A stretch of DNA of 64,000 nucleotides from Pinibacter aurantiacus. Lineage in GTDB: Bacteria > Bacteroidota > Bacteroidia > Chitinophagales > Chitinophagaceae. The position numbers were made by a program, and so were the translations under genes. The stretch lies in NCBI RefSeq assembly GCF_019130065.1, contig NZ_JAHSPG010000003.1, positions 496,001 through 560,000 on the forward strand. The letters run 5' to 3'. The notes below the pieces were generated by a model. It was not told where the DNA came from and did not search any database. It was given only the letters and a program-made list of their open reading frames with translations. Shown piece by piece: positions 37,101-46,568 of this stretch. Position 1 is the first letter of the stretch. Each line of letters begins with the position of its first letter.

Positions 37101-40100
37101 TATCCTTCACCATAAAATAATTCATTGCAATGCCGCCCCTGTCTTCTTCAGTTGGCGCTACACTTACATCCCGTTTTTCGTTATTTAGTGTAATGATGCT
37201 GTATTGACTTGGGCCTTGCTCTCCCGCAACATTCTTACCTGTTTGTTGAATCAGTGTAACATCATCTGCCGCGGTTCCTATTGTGATTGTTGCTTTTTCT
37301 CCGGGTTCCACAACGTGTTTATCGGTCATTCCTGTGAGGTACATTTTTACAGGCAACTGTTTCCTTTTGTTGTCATTCAGCAAAACATATTTTACATCTT
37401 TTATAGAGTCGCCGTATTTATCTTTTGCTATTGCTTCTATCATATACCAACCAGCGCTCAATGCACTTTGGTCAATTGATATGGCATGATTTGCAGTGTC
37501 ATTTACCTGTGCAATGGCTGTTCCTTTGTTCCATGTTTCTTTTTTGCTTTCGTTATTGTATTCATCTTTAGGGAACAACTTAATGTACTCATCATAGTTC
37601 ATCACAAACTGATCCGGCTGTGTCCAATATCTTTCGCGAATCAATCTGTCTGGCTGTTGCAATTTGTAGAGCTTCAATTGCACTTGCGCACTTGTCTTTT
37701 GGTTGTTAAAATTCTTTGCTTCTACTGATATCTTTTTTAAGCTATCAATTGACAACGATGCATTTTGTGCAAGGTCGATTTGTAGTTGCAACGCTTTATA
37801 TCCGGCGGTCACGGTCATTTCGCCGCTTCTCGTTTCACCGTTTATATCGGTTACGTCGGCTATTACTTTGTAATCAAATACCGGTTCTAATGATTTACTT
37901 ACATGTTCGTCTGGAATGGCTTTGAAACGAATCGTGAAACTACCATCTGCGTTTGTAGTTGCTTCGCCGCTCGTAATTTCCATTGATCTGTTGTTTATCG
38001 GAAAACCACCCTTATAGGAATACAACCAGGGATAAATAAATCTTGCAACACGCATAACACGATATTTAACCTTTGCGCCATCAATGTTATTGCCTGCATA
38101 CGCTTTCGCATTTCCTTTTACTGTAACGCTGTCATTTACGCGATAGGCGTTTGTGAGCTTATCATACTCCACAGAAAACTTTGGACGCTTGTATTCTTCC
38201 ACAGAAAACGAAACACTTCCAGCAATATCGTCGCTTTCCAATCTAAAAATCCCGTTCAATCCACTTGATGGCAGCACAAACTTTCCAGAGTACGAACCGT
38301 ATTCATTAGTAGTGAACTCCAATGAATCGATCTGTTCGCCATTTGCGTTATATAGCAAAAGGGCTGATTCAATCCCCGATAGAATCTTTGGCTTCCTGGT
38401 TTCAAAATCTCTAGTGATTGCTATTCCCTTGAAGTTAACAGTTTGCCCGGGGCGATATATTGATCTGTCGGTAAATAAGAACACTTTGCTTTGCACTCTT
38501 TCATAGACTGCCTGACCTTCCTCTTTTTCGTTTTCATTACGGCTAAAAGAGTAAGTAGCCTGATCGAGAAACAGATGGTCTTCCTTATAATTTATTTCAA
38601 AACGCAGGCTTTTATATTGCTTTGAGGTATCGCCTTTTAGTTTAAAGTAACCTTTGCTGTCAGTATTCAATAATTCGCCTTTCTTGTTTACGTAACCTCG
38701 TGAATTGTAGTCATAGTAATTTTCCCAAACTTGCACCTGTGCATTTGCAAGCACCTTACCTGTTTCACGATGAAGTACGAAATACTCGTTATCGTTGTTT
38801 ACATAACTAATATTGGACACATAGAAATACTGAACAGCCAAAGGATTTTTCTCTAATGAAAATTTGTCATCAGCACTTGCAAGCACTAGATATTCGCCCA
38901 CCGGCAATGCGTCTAATTTTATCTCTGCACTGTGGGATTGATAATCTTTTGTATCTGGCAAATTTTGCGACCACGATTTCAGCGCTTTCAAGTTGGCAAC
39001 CTGTCTCCAGTAGCTGTCGTCATATCTTTGCTTTAATTGCTCCCTTAAATTCTCGCTCAGCTGTACTACCCGAAAATTCAGATTCGTAATATTCTTATAG
39101 GTAACCAATGTCCTGAATGGCTGACCCGGTATGTTTACTTTTTCTGTCGTAAGATTAAATTGACGTTGTTGTATTTGCTGCAGCAGATTTGTACAATTGG
39201 CCTTGCCTTCGCTTTCCTCTTTTTGTTGTGCTATTTTTTCGCAGATCTCTTTTGCCTTTATGTACTCGTATCTGTTTGCTGTATCACCGGTTGGTGTATA
39301 GCCAGAAGCTTTATCAGCATGCCACTGCGCCACCAAATACCAGGCCTGCGCCGCAGCAGGATAACTCTCGTACTGATGGGCTACATGATTGATTGAATTG
39401 TAATAATATTCGTCTGCTTTTTCTGCGACTGAGTATTGCTTTACAAATTGAATTCTTTGCAAATCCGCATCTATCAGAGCATCCGGCTTTTGATCATCAA
39501 TGTGAAAAGCAATTAATTTCTGATAGATCATCAATGCTTTGTAGTGAAGGGAAGCTGTATCTTTTGTTTCAAACTTGCGATGAATAAAGTCTGCAGCAGG
39601 ATCGAATGCTGAAGCTTGCGTTATTTCGAAATTATACGCAGGTTTTGTAACATAACGTTCATCTGTTTTGAAAAATTCAAGTGCACGATTTGCGAGCAAA
39701 TCATATAGTGTTGGGCGCAGGTAACGTACATTTCCCTTGACCAATATAGGGTCGTAGACATCGAGTTTTGTTTGCTGCAATAACTTTTCGTCTTTTATGG
39801 AAGCGAGATACAAGTCGGAAGTTTTTTGTTGTAAGTCTTCTAAGCTCCACGTGGAAGGATCGTCTTTCTTAAAATCCACGGTTGTGGTTCTATTATAAAA
39901 TTTCCAGCGGTTGTTTTGAAAGTAGCGATTGTATTTGTCTGCAGCTATGCTGTTTAATAGTGCTTTTGTTGCGGGTACATTTGCCTGTGCAATTTCTTTT
40001 TCCCAAAACTGCATGTTCTTGATGTCGGCATCTTCGTTAAGGTTTTGTTCCAGCCCAGATTTGTATATCAGCGCTTTTATAATTTGCGGCTGAGCATTTT

Positions 40101-40293
40101 CTTTTTTCGCCAGCGCATATATTTTGTTCACCTCATCGAGGGCAGACCTTGTAAGGCCTTTCTTCGAGTAAAGCGAATCCACTTTTTTCCATAACACATC
40201 ATAGTTGGTTTTTGGCGTTTGCGCTTTCATGATCATCGGAGATAAAAAAACAAATAGCAACAATGCCAGCCATAGAAGGATTTTATTAGTCAT
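34180..40293 (-). CDS. Bacterial alpha-2-macroglobulin with a SusC-type signature insert
   Basis: A 2037-residue protein from the ATG at 40293, which leads into the signal peptide (1-25, ending MKAQ). Bacterial alpha-2-macroglobulins are thought to trap foreign proteases. An MG2-type domain starts near DRSIYRPGQ (about 605). The A2M domain FFLPDLKTDAEGNISFSFTMPEALTKW-like block lies near 1265 (given here in part: FFLPDLKTDAEG). The thioester motif CAEQ lies near 1493 in YECAEQTF, so the bait-and-trap chemistry can work. An alpha-alpha toroid and a C-terminal receptor-like domain follow. Around 1197-1230, inside the bait-like region, sit LQGRVAGVDA and EVVVVGYGTAKKKDVAGAL, which are signatures of SusC-type TonB-dependent receptors. 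No pbpC homolog is adjacent. It ends in an intrinsic terminator. Confidence 0.88.
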   Translation of the reverse strand: MTNKILLWLALLLFVFLSPMIMKAQTPKTNYDVLWKKVDSLYSKKGLTRSALDEVNKIYALAKKENAQPQIIKALIYKSGLEQNLNEDADIKNMQFWEKEIAQANVPATKALLNSIAADKYNRYFQNNRWKFYNRTTTVDFKKDDPSTWSLEDLQQKTSDLYLASIKDEKLLQQTKLDVYDPILVKGNVRYLRPTLYDLLANRALEFFKTDERYVTKPAYNFEITQASAFDPAADFIHRKFETKDTASLHYKALMIYQKLIAFHIDDQKPDALIDADLQRIQFVKQYSVAEKADEYYYNSINHVAHQYESYPAAAQAWYLVAQWHADKASGYTPTGDTANRYEYIKAKEICEKIAQQKEESEGKANCTNLLQQIQQRQFNLTTEKVNIPGQPFRTLVTYKNITNLNFRVVQLSENLREQLKQRYDDSYWRQVANLKALKSWSQNLPDTKDYQSHSAEIKLDALPVGEYLVLASADDKFSLEKNPLAVQYFYVSNISYVNNDNEYFVLHRETGKVLANAQVQVWENYYDYNSRGYVNKKGELLNTDSKGYFKLKGDTSKQYKSLRFEINYKEDHLFLDQATYSFSRNENEKEEGQAVYERVQSKVFLFTDRSIYRPGQTVNFKGIAITRDFETRKPKILSGIESALLLYNANGEQIDSLEFTTNEYGSYSGKFVLPSSGLNGIFRLESDDIAGSVSFSVEEYKRPKFSVEYDKLTNAYRVNDSVTVKGNAKAYAGNNIDGAKVKYRVMRVARFIYPWLYSYKGGFPINNRSMEITSGEATTNADGSFTIRFKAIPDEHVSKSLEPVFDYKVIADVTDINGETRSGEMTVTAGYKALQLQIDLAQNASLSIDSLKKISVEAKNFNNQKTSAQVQLKLYKLQQPDRLIRERYWTQPDQFVMNYDEYIKLFPKDEYNNESKKETWNKGTAIAQVNDTANHAISIDQSALSAGWYMIEAIAKDKYGDSIKDVKYVLLNDNKRKQLPVKMYLTGMTDKHVVEPGEKATITIGTAADDVTLIQQTGKNVAGEQGPSQYSIITLNNEKRDVSVAPTEEDRGGIAMNYFMVKDNRFYVSNNGVSVPWKNKELNIAYETYRDKMQPGSEEKWSVKITGNKKEKIAAEMLASMYDASLDQFRDHAWEMPVVWPYSNLYANWNGRNNFVSVLSGEKYSYDNNNVFFEKNYDVLITSNDIRVRSMLAAPGTMLQGRVAGVDAKANDEVVVVGYGTAKKKDVAGALPYIAIRGDASADSVTPNREEETAATPIRKNFNETAFFLPDLKTDAEGNISFSFTMPEALTKWKFQALAHTKDLSFGYSTVDVVTQKELMIQPNAPRFLREGDKIELSAKVVNMSDKELTGTVQLELLNASTMQGVDGWFQNIQPLQYFTVSAGQSSPMKFSVSIPYGYNNAVVYRFKAISGNISDGEEMALPVVANSMLVTESMPLNLRNTNSKSFTFEKLLQSGKSETLQQHALTVEYTSNPAWYAVQSLPYLTDFPYECAEQTFNRYYANALAGMIANKAPKLKAIVEKWNATDSSALLSNLQKNEELKSVLLEETPWVLEAKNEAQQKKNIALLFDMVRMNAGLQTTYDKLKQLQSENGGFVWFKGGPDDRYITQYIASSIGHLKKLGALQQTKQDWNEISKNAVAYLDKRITDDYNELVKKKVDLKKNNLSYIAIQYLYMRSFYNDIAIPGSAMNAISYYRKQAQQYWLQQGIYAKGMIALALNRTGDKANAAAIIKSLQQNAIVNEEQGMYWKDVRSGYFWYEAPIETQSLMIEAFAEIKNDTKTVNDLKTWLLKNKQTNNWKTTKATADACYALLLQGSDWLSETPNVSIKLGDKTISSTDSKTEAGTGYFKTTIDGAFVKPEMGNITVNVTGNSNTTTSWGSVYWQYFERLENITPSATPLKLTKKLFVEKNTDRGPVLQPVNENEVLKVGDKIKVRIELRADRDMEYVHMKDMRASCMEPVNVISTYKWQDGLGYYESTKDASTNFFFNYIRKGTYVFEYPLFVTHEGNFSNGVTTIQCMYAPEFASHSEGIRVNVE

Positions 40294-40465
40294 GCGCTTA
40301 AAAAATTTATTCAAGTTATCAATCTTGTAATGAAGATGCAATTAATAATAGGATTACACATAGCCTTGACAAGTATTGAAGCAATTCTGTTGCTTTAACA
40401 ATGTCGTAACGATTTCATTTTAAACATAATTTCTCAACAGCCTTCTTATATGTAAATGATCAATT
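40294..40465. promoter_or_regulatory. Divergent promoter region of the alpha-2-macroglobulin and His-rich protein genes
   Basis: 172 bases between divergent starts, AT-rich. It must hold two promoters. No -7/-33 pair could be named with confidence, and no repeat array is present. Confidence 0.4.
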
Positions 40466-40726
40466 ATGAAAACAAAATTTACCATACTGATAGCAGCAGG
40501 ATTGCTTCTTACAGTGGCCACTACACAAGCTCAAAATGATTATTCTAAAAAATATGCCGTTAATTATCCTGCGCATAATTCCAGTGCAATGAACAAGCCA
40601 GGAAGTTTTAACAGGGAGGAAAAAATGAATAACAAATCTTTCGAGAAAAATGATCGCAAGTTTCATAAAGGGATGAAGAAACATCATCGTCATCACCACA
40701 GAAATGGTGGTCATCACAGACATTAA
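40466..40726 (+). CDS. Small secreted His-rich basic protein
   Basis: An 86-residue protein. Residues 1-22 are a signal peptide (ending TTQAQ). The mature part is very polar and basic. The last 25 residues are His/Lys/Arg-rich (HHRHHHRNGG and HHRH), a likely site for metal (nickel, zinc, copper) or nucleic acid binding. No family is recognised. It is transcribed away from the alpha-2-macroglobulin and ends in its own terminator. Confidence 0.7.
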   Translation: MKTKFTILIAAGLLLTVATTQAQNDYSKKYAVNYPAHNSSAMNKPGSFNREEKMNNKSFEKNDRKFHKGMKKHHRHHHRNGGHHRH

Positions 40727-40762
40727 TAAAATACTTTCCCTATGATTACGGATCGTAATCGT

Positions 40763-40793
40763 AAAAGCCCGGACAGTTGGTTCGGGCTTTTTT
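40763..40793 (+). terminator. Intrinsic terminator of the His-rich protein gene
   Basis: AAAGCCCG pairs with CGGGCTTT, then a T run. A separate palindrome GATTACGGATCGTAATC lies just before it at 40744-40760. Confidence 0.85.
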
Positions 40794-40803
40794 GCAATAA
40801 CAG

Positions 40804-40829
40804 AATGATTGAATAACTGAATAACTGAG
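40804..40829. repeat. Single-arm tandem array, AATAACTG family
   Basis: About three units (GATTGAATAACTGAATAACTG) without a complementary arm nearby. They are complementary to the array at 26277-26332. Confidence 0.7.
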
Positions 40830-40922
40830 GTTTCAGGTGCGTCAGAGAAAAAAAATGCAAGGTTTCTGCTTTGCAATTTTTAAAGGCAACAAAAATTGGG
40901 AATTTAAAATCCGCAAAGTCCT

Positions 40923-41032
40923 GCTCCGTAGGAGCAAAACGTTGGTAGAAAAATCCGACAAGGTGTAATTCTAATACCAGCTCCGTAGGAGCGACACGTA
41001 AATTAACATATCGCTCCTACGGAGCTGGTATT
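40923..41032. repeat. Inverted repeat, CAGCTCCGTAGGAGCGA family
   Basis: Perfect arms at 40973-40994 and 41011-41032 (AATACCAGCTCCGTAGGAGC and complement), each containing the small palindrome GCTCCGTAGGAGC. A further single copy of that palindrome lies at 40923-40935. It lies between convergent genes. Confidence 0.85.
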
Positions 41033-41142
41033 GAAAGGTCACCAATGCATTTTTTGCTACGAACGTTTCGACCCGCTGGGGCTTAGAACCACATCCAAAA
41101 TCGGTTTGTCATTAGATGATCTAACGGGTTTCACAGAAAGCA

Positions 41143-41172
41143 TTCTCAACTCTCAACTTTCAATTCTCCACT
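41143..41172. repeat. Single-arm array, CTCAACT family
   Basis: Three to four CTCAACT/CTCAACTTTCAATTCTC units just before the sucD terminator. No left arm of the family lies in the same spacer. Confidence 0.7.
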
Positions 41173-41175
41173 AAT

Positions 41176-41217
41176 AAAAAAAGAGAGCGCAAATAAAATT
41201 TGCGCTCTCTTTTTTTA
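41176..41217 (-). terminator. Intrinsic terminator of sucD
   Basis: Perfect arms AAAAGAGAGCGCAAA / TTTGCGCTCTCTTTT around a short loop, flanked by A and T runs, 16 bases past the sucD stop codon. Confidence 0.9.
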
Positions 41218-41233
41218 TGAAAAAGTCTGCTTG

Positions 41234-42106
41234 TTACTTTTTAATCACTTCTGCCATTTTTTTACCAATGTCAGCGGGGCTTTGTACTACGTGGATACCG
41301 CAGTCAGCCATGATCTTCATTTTAGCAGCTGCAGTATCATCAGCACCGCCAATGATCGCACCGGCGTGGCCCATACGGCGACCCGGAGGCGCTGTTTGAC
41401 CAGCGATGAAACCTACAACTGGTTTAGTACCGTTTTCTTTGATCCATTTTGCTGCATCAGCTTCCATGCTACCGCCAATTTCACCGATCATAACGATACC
41501 TTCTGTTTCAGGATCGTTCATCAACAATTCTACCGCTTCTTTAGTTGGTGTACCAATGATTGGATCACCGCCAATACCGATCGCAGTAGAAATACCCAAA
41601 CCAGCTTTTGCAACCTGGTCTGCTGCTTCATATGTTAAGGTACCTGATTTAGATACGATACCGATTTTACCTGTTTTGAATACGAAACCCGGCATGATAC
41701 CTACTTTACACTCACCGGCAGTGATTACACCAGGACAGTTTGGCCCGATCAATCTTGTTTTTTTGCCTTGCAAGTAGTTTTTAGCTTTTACCATGTCCTG
41801 AACCGGAATACCTTCTGTGATACAAACTACCAGTTCAATACCTGCTTCTGCAGCTTCCATGATGGCGTCTGCTGCGAATGCCGGCGGTACAAATATGATG
41901 GAAACATTGGCGCCTGTTGCTTTTACGGCGTCTGCTACTGTGTTGAAAACCGGACGGTCAAGGTGAGAGGTACCGCCTTTGTTTGGCGTAACGCCACCTA
42001 CTACATTGGTACCGTATTCGATCATTTGGGTGGCATGGAACGTTCCTTCTGTTCCTGTAAAGCCCTGAACCAAAATTTTAGAACTTTTGTTGACTAAAAC
42101 GCTCAT
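41234..42106 (-). CDS. sucD: Succinyl-CoA ligase, alpha subunit
   Basis: A 290-residue TCA-cycle enzyme subunit that, with the beta subunit, makes ATP or GTP from succinyl-CoA. The N-terminal CoA-binding Rossmann domain starts [21 protein letters not shown] (121-128) and GRRMGHAGA carry the family residues, and His247 is the phosphohistidine. Length and order are normal for the family. The beta subunit gene (sucC) is not next to it, as is common in Bacteroidota. A TACTTTTG sequence 21-28 bases upstream on the coding strand fits the TAnnTTTG promoter box, but a matching -33 box was not seen. Confidence 0.96.
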   Translation of the reverse strand: MSVLVNKSSKILVQGFTGTEGTFHATQMIEYGTNVVGGVTPNKGGTSHLDRPVFNTVADAVKATGANVSIIFVPPAFAADAIMEAAEAGIELVVCITEGIPVQDMVKAKNYLQGKKTRLIGPNCPGVITAGECKVGIMPGFVFKTGKIGIVSKSGTLTYEAADQVAKAGLGISTAIGIGGDPIIGTPTKEAVELLMNDPETEGIVMIGEIGGSMEADAAKWIKENGTKPVVGFIAGQTAPPGRRMGHAGAIIGGADDTAAAKMKIMADCGIHVVQSPADIGKKMAEVIKK

Positions 42107-42154
42107 ACGCTTTTTTTTAAGTTGGGCAAAAGTAAGGCAAAGAGGCGGGAATTT

Positions 42155-42292
42155 GAATTAATAATTAATAATTAATAATTAAGAGGGCGGCATTCTTTAT
42201 TGAATACCGCCCTCTAATTTCTAAACAGATTTGCAGTATAACTTTCGTCAAGTATGCACCTCTATTAATTCTTAATTATTAATTATTAATTG
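42155..42292. repeat. Array-armed inverted repeat, TTAATAA family, with a hairpin in its loop
   Basis: The left arm (42155-42182, AATTAATAATTAATAATTAA type) and right arm (42264-42292, TTAATTATTAATTATTAATT type) enclose the GC hairpin at 42182-42215. It ends one base before the stop of the gene at 42294. Confidence 0.85.
42182..42215 (-). terminator. Hairpin downstream of the Mla-type ATPase gene
   Basis: AGAGGGCGGCATTC pairs with GAATACCGCCCTCT with a 6-base loop and one G-T pair. It sits inside the array loop and is a likely terminator, though the T run is short. Confidence 0.65.
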
Positions 42293-42293
42293 C

Positions 42294-43127
42294 TTATGGG
42301 TTCAGCACGTCCTCGTCGCTGTTCAGCAGCTCGTCCATGTTGCGGTCGTTGTCAATCTTGCCTTTTACCTCCAGCATACGCATGTCTTTGGCGTCTTTAA
42401 GGAACTCGGAGGCAAAAATGAAGGAGTTGAGTTTCTCGTTTTTATTGAAGATTATTTCTTTGTTATTTCCCTCCCACTCTTTTTCACCCTGGTACATGTA
42501 AATGATATTGTCACCAATTTCCATCACACTATTCATGTCATGCGTATTGATCACTGTGGTAATATTATATTCCGTGGTAAGCTCTTTAATCAGTTGGTCA
42601 ATTACCAGCGAGGTTTGCGGATCGAGGCCAGAGTTGGGCTCATCGCAAAAGAGGTATTTGGGATTGAGCACAATGGCACGGGCAATCCCCACCCTTTTTT
42701 TCATACCACCGCTTATCTCTGCCGGAAACTTTTTATTGGCGTCTTTCAGGTTTACCCTGTCCAATACTTCGTTCACTCTTTTCAATTTATCCTGGTAAGA
42801 ATCTTTGGTAAACATGTCGAGCGGAAACATTACGTTTTGCTCCACTGTCAAACTGTCGAACAACGCAGAGCCCTGGAAAAGCATTCCTATTTGTTTGCGG
42901 GTTTCTTTTCTTTGTTCATCGGTCATGGTAACCAGGTCTTGTCCGCTGTAAAGAATTTCTCCTTCATCCGGTTCAAAAAGGCCAACCAGGCATTTCATAA
43001 ATACCGTTTTACCACTACCACTCGAACCGATTATAAGGTTGCACTTGCCCGCTTGCATCGTGGCATCCACACCTTTGATAACCAGTTTATCGCCAAAACC
43101 TTTTTTTAAGTTTTTTACTTCAATCAT
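42294..43127 (-). CDS. mlaF: ABC transporter ATP-binding protein, Mla type
   Basis: A 277-residue ATPase for phospholipid traffic between inner and outer membrane. Walker A GSSGSGKT (34-41), signature SGGMKKR (139-145) and Walker B YLFCDEP (158-164) are intact. The FMKCLVGL and GMLFQGSALFDSLTV stretches are typical of MlaF/Ttg2A. A charged C-terminal extension (about 245-277) is longer than in E. coli. The permease gene (MlaE-like) lies just upstream, 86 bases away across a repeat array. An MCE-domain protein (MlaD) is expected but is not in the window. Confidence 0.88.
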   Translation of the reverse strand: MIEVKNLKKGFGDKLVIKGVDATMQAGKCNLIIGSSGSGKTVFMKCLVGLFEPDEGEILYSGQDLVTMTDEQRKETRKQIGMLFQGSALFDSLTVEQNVMFPLDMFTKDSYQDKLKRVNEVLDRVNLKDANKKFPAEISGGMKKRVGIARAIVLNPKYLFCDEPNSGLDPQTSLVIDQLIKELTTEYNITTVINTHDMNSVMEIGDNIIYMYQGEKEWEGNNKEIIFNKNEKLNSFIFASEFLKDAKDMRMLEVKGKIDNDRNMDELLNSDEDVLNP

Positions 43128-43137
43128 AAAGAAGAAT

Positions 43138-43213
43138 AATTCAAAAGTTAAAAGGCAAAAGTTAAAAACGGAGCAACCATTTTTACTTTTGAATTTTTAA
43201 TTTTTACTTTTTG
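43138..43213. repeat. Array-armed inverted repeat, CAAAAGTTAAAA family
   Basis: The left arm (43138-43170, CAAAAGTTAAAAGGC type) and right arm (43180-43213, TTACTTTTGAATTTTTAA type) fill the gap between the two Mla-type genes and touch the permease stop codon. The family recurs at 58254-58351 and 63290-63362. Confidence 0.8.
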
Positions 43214-43951
43214 TCACAACAACAACGCAGACAACACATAATCCGCCATCAAAATAAGCACACAGCTTACAACCACGCTCTTTGTGCTGGCTCTACCAAT
43301 TTCAAGGGCACCGCCACTTACATTGTATCCGTAATAAGCGGGTATACTGGAAATGAAAAAAGCAAATGTGTATGATTTTGCCATGGCAAAGAAAACGTTG
43401 TAGGGCGTAAAGTTTTGGAGCAGCCCTTTGGTATAATCCGTAGCGCTCAAAATGCCGGACGCCGTTCCGGCAATGCGGCCACCAAGTATTCCGAGGCCCG
43501 CAGAAACCACTACCAGCATTGGTATTACCAGTAATGCCGCAAGAATTTTTGGCATCACGAGATAGGCCTTGCTGTTAATGCCCATTATTTCCAGGGCATC
43601 GATCTGCTCGCTCACACGCATGTTGCCAAGCTCACTGGCAATTTTACTACCCACCACACCAGCCAGTACAATACAAACCAGTGTTGGGGCAAATTCAAGA
43701 ATTACCGTATCACGAACGATCTGTGCGATGGTGCTTTTGGGGATGATGGGACTTACCAGCTGATAAGCTGTCTGAACCGCAGAAACGGCACCCATAAAAA
43801 AGGAAATGATCACTACGATTCCCAAAGATCCTATGCCAATATCTGAACATTGATGCATAAACTCCTTCCAGTACATCTTCCCGTTTTCCGGTTTGGAAAC
43901 CATTCCTTTGAGCATCAACAAATACCTGCCTGTTTCGGTAAATAACTTCAT
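43214..43951 (-). CDS. mlaE: ABC transporter permease, MlaE type
   Basis: A 245-residue inner-membrane protein with about five membrane helices. It contains the MlaE block EFAPTLVCIVLAGVVGSKIASELGNM-like (given in part: LAGVVGSKIASELG) and ISEQIDALEIMGI-like (VSEQIDALEIMGIN), which define the family and contact the ATPase. It would work with the ATPase encoded directly downstream to move phospholipids across the envelope. Confidence in the family is high; the direction of transport is debated for the system in general. Confidence 0.9.
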   Translation of the reverse strand: MKLFTETGRYLLMLKGMVSKPENGKMYWKEFMHQCSDIGIGSLGIVVIISFFMGAVSAVQTAYQLVSPIIPKSTIAQIVRDTVILEFAPTLVCIVLAGVVGSKIASELGNMRVSEQIDALEIMGINSKAYLVMPKILAALLVIPMLVVVSAGLGILGGRIAGTASGILSATDYTKGLLQNFTPYNVFFAMAKSYTFAFFISSIPAYYGYNVSGGALEIGRASTKSVVVSCVLILMADYVLSALLL

Positions 43952-44013
43952 TTATAACAAATTGAAAATCTTATTCCCTAATAAAGCTCAAATGTAAACG
44001 TAAATCGGGAAAA

Positions 44014-44047
44014 GTGTACGATGTACGAAGTACGGTGTACGAAATAC
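44014..44047. repeat. Single-arm array, GTACGATGTACGAAG family
   Basis: Four tandem variants of GTACGAWG without a complementary arm in the same spacer (the unit is itself partly palindromic). It lies upstream of mlaE. Confidence 0.65.
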
Positions 44048-44104
44048 TTTCAAAAAATGCACGCTGATAATATTTATACACCAAAGAAAGAGCAAGTTTT
44101 TTTA

Positions 44105-44201
44105 TTACCACTAAGGCACTAAGGACACTAAGTTTCACTAAGAAAACCCGAATTCAGGCAACCCTTAGTGAGGCTTAGTGTCCTTAGTGCCTCAGTAGTA
44201 A
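44105..44201. repeat. Array-armed inverted repeat, ACTAAGGAC family
   Basis: The left arm (44105-44142) carries CACTAAGGACACTAAG-type 9-base units and the right arm (44163-44201) their complement. The loop is 20 bases. It ends 18 bases before the maeB stop codon. Near-copies of the arms occur at 47341-47438 and 59503-59592, with different loops. Confidence 0.85.
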
Positions 44202-44219
44202 AGATTCGTGAGAGGCACA

Positions 44220-46568
44220 TTAGATCTCTCTGGCTACTTTATTAAACTTCTTCCACCAGGGAGATTTCTTCACTTCTTCCTCTGTGGAAATGTTTTTACA
44301 CTTCTGCTGGGCGCTGATCACGGCAACGAGCGCCATGTTGAAGATGCTTCTCACGGAGCTTCCCAGTTGCAGAATGTGTACCGGCTTTTTCAGACCCAAC
44401 AATATTGGCCCGATGGCGTCTGCACCACCCACTTCTTTCAGAATATTATAAGCGATATTGCCAGCGGCAAGGTTAGGGAAGATCAATGTGTTCACATCCT
44501 GCCCCACCAATTCGCTGAACGGATAGTTATCCTTCAAGATGTCTTGATTGAAAGCGATGTTTGCCTGCACCTCACCATCTACTATAAGCGAAGGATTCCT
44601 TTCTTTTACAATGGCCCTTGCTTTTGCCATTAGCTGCGCTTCCGGTGATGCGCTGCTGCCGAAGTTGCTGTAGCTGAGCATGGCAATTTTCGGCGTGAGG
44701 TTAAAGTTCCTGACTTCTTTCGCCACCATTAAAGTAATATCGGCCAACTCTTCAGCAGTCGGGTTGAAGTTTACTGTTGTATCTGCCATGAACAAAGGAC
44801 CTTTCTTTGTCAGCAACAAGTACATACCTGCGATTTTCTCTGCGCTATCTTCTTTACCTATTACCTGTAATGCAGGCCTGATCGCATCTGCGTAGTTTCT
44901 TGTCAAACCGGAAAGCATTGCATCGGCTTCACCTGTTTCCACCATCATACTACCAAAGTAGTTGCGGTCGCGCATCATTTTGATGGATTCATATTTAGAA
45001 ACCCCTTTGCGCTGGCGTTTTTTGAAGAAGATCTCTCCGTACTGTGTGCGCTTCTCGCTGTATTCTTTGTCTTTCGGATCAATGATCGGGAATCCTTCCA
45101 GGTCAATCTGGTTGTCTTCTGCCAGCTGATGGATCTTTTTTTCATCACCTAACAGTATAGGATATGCGACACCTTCTTCAAAGACCAATTGTGCCGCTTT
45201 CAATATTTTCAGGTTGTCTGCTTCAGTAAATACCAAACGCTTAGGTTGGCTGCGGGCCTTGCTGCCCAATACACGCATCAACTGGTTATCCAAACCTAGT
45301 CTTTTGTTCAGCTCAACGGTATAAGCGTCCCAATCCTGAATAGGAGATTTTGCCACACCGCTTTCTATTGCAGCTTTGGCCACAGCCGGAGCAACCGTTT
45401 CGAGCAAGCGCGGATCAAGTGGTTTTGGAATAATATAAGTCGGGCCGAACATGATGTTCTTTTCGTTGTACGCAAGATTCACGATGTCGGGAACCGGCTT
45501 CCTCGCCATTTCCGCCAGGGCGTGAACGGCAGCGAGTTTCATTTCTTCATTTATAGAAGAAGCTCTTACGTCAAGCGCTCCACGGAAGATGTACGGAAAA
45601 CCAAGCACGTTATTTACCTGGTTAGGATAATCGCTTCGTCCGGTTGCCATGATGATATCCTTACGGGCCGCGATGGCGATTTCGTAGTCGATTTCCGGAG
45701 TGGGGTTTGCCATGGCAAATACGATCGGATTTTTTGCCATGCTCTTTACCATCTCTGCGGTAACGATGTTTCCGGCGCTAAGCCCGATGAACACATCTGC
45801 GTCTTTCATGGCTCCTGCCAAATTAATGTCAAGTTTTTTAGGAGATGCCAGTTCTCTGGCAGTGTCGCCAAGATCTGTTCTTTCCGCATGTACAAAACCG
45901 TTGACGTCGAAGATCATTACGTTTTCAAGTTTTGCTCCAAGCGCCAGGTATAATTTAAGGCAGGACAAGGCGGCAGCACCGGCACCACTCACCACAAATC
46001 TTGCTTTTTCTATTTTCTTTTTCTGCAGCTCAAGTGCATTCAGCAAAGCCGCAGCACTGATGATGGCCGTTCCGTGCTGGTCATCGTGCATTACAGGAAT
46101 AGCAAGTTGTTTGCGCAGTTCCTGTTCAATGTAAAAGCATTCCGGCGCTTTGATGTCTTCAAGATTGATCCCCCCAAAAGTGGGCTCAAGCGCCTTTACG
46201 ATCTGCACAAATTTTTCAGGATCTTTTTCGTTGATCTCGATGTCAAATACGTCGATGTCTGCAAATATTTTGAACAATACACCTTTTCCCTCCATCACGG
46301 GCTTCCCTGCTTCGGGACCAATGTCGCCCAAACCAAGAACGGCCGTACCATTACTGATCACAGCCACCAGGTTTCCTTTGGCGGTGTATTTATAAACGTT
46401 TTCTACATTTTTTTTGATTTCGAGGCAAGGTTCTGCCACCCCTGGAGAGTAGGCAAGTGAAAGGTCTCTTTGTGTCTTAGCTTCTTTTGTTGGTATTACT
46501 TCTATCTTGCCTGGTCGTCCCATGGCATGATATTCTAACGCCTGTTCGCGTCCTAGCTTTTTTTGCAT
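44220..46568 (-). CDS. maeB: NADP-dependent malic enzyme with phosphotransacetylase-like domain
   Basis: A 782-residue fusion. The N-terminal part (about 1-420) is malic enzyme: [11 protein letters not shown] near residue 35, MHDDQHGTA with the metal ligands, and the NADP Rossmann motif [10 protein letters not shown]. It oxidatively decarboxylates malate to pyruvate with formation of NADPH. The C-terminal part (about 435-782) resembles phosphotransacetylase, which in MaeB proteins is regulatory and binds acetyl-CoA rather than being catalytic. Length matches the family (about 760). It stands alone between repeats. Confidence 0.95.
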   Translation of the reverse strand: MQKKLGREQALEYHAMGRPGKIEVIPTKEAKTQRDLSLAYSPGVAEPCLEIKKNVENVYKYTAKGNLVAVISNGTAVLGLGDIGPEAGKPVMEGKGVLFKIFADIDVFDIEINEKDPEKFVQIVKALEPTFGGINLEDIKAPECFYIEQELRKQLAIPVMHDDQHGTAIISAAALLNALELQKKKIEKARFVVSGAGAAALSCLKLYLALGAKLENVMIFDVNGFVHAERTDLGDTARELASPKKLDINLAGAMKDADVFIGLSAGNIVTAEMVKSMAKNPIVFAMANPTPEIDYEIAIAARKDIIMATGRSDYPNQVNNVLGFPYIFRGALDVRASSINEEMKLAAVHALAEMARKPVPDIVNLAYNEKNIMFGPTYIIPKPLDPRLLETVAPAVAKAAIESGVAKSPIQDWDAYTVELNKRLGLDNQLMRVLGSKARSQPKRLVFTEADNLKILKAAQLVFEEGVAYPILLGDEKKIHQLAEDNQIDLEGFPIIDPKDKEYSEKRTQYGEIFFKKRQRKGVSKYESIKMMRDRNYFGSMMVETGEADAMLSGLTRNYADAIRPALQVIGKEDSAEKIAGMYLLLTKKGPLFMADTTVNFNPTAEELADITLMVAKEVRNFNLTPKIAMLSYSNFGSSASPEAQLMAKARAIVKERNPSLIVDGEVQANIAFNQDILKDNYPFSELVGQDVNTLIFPNLAAGNIAYNILKEVGGADAIGPILLGLKKPVHILQLGSSVRSIFNMALVAVISAQQKCKNISTEEEVKKSPWWKKFNKVAREI

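Noticed and set aside
42127-42134. TAnnTTTG promoter box for sucD
   Set aside because: The -7 type box is present on the coding strand, but no -33 TTTG lies at the right distance, so it is mentioned only as a weak candidate.
45522-46134. Two overlapping plus-strand open frames of about 144 codons opposite maeB
   Set aside because: They are antisense to conserved malic-enzyme motifs, and mutually overlapping.
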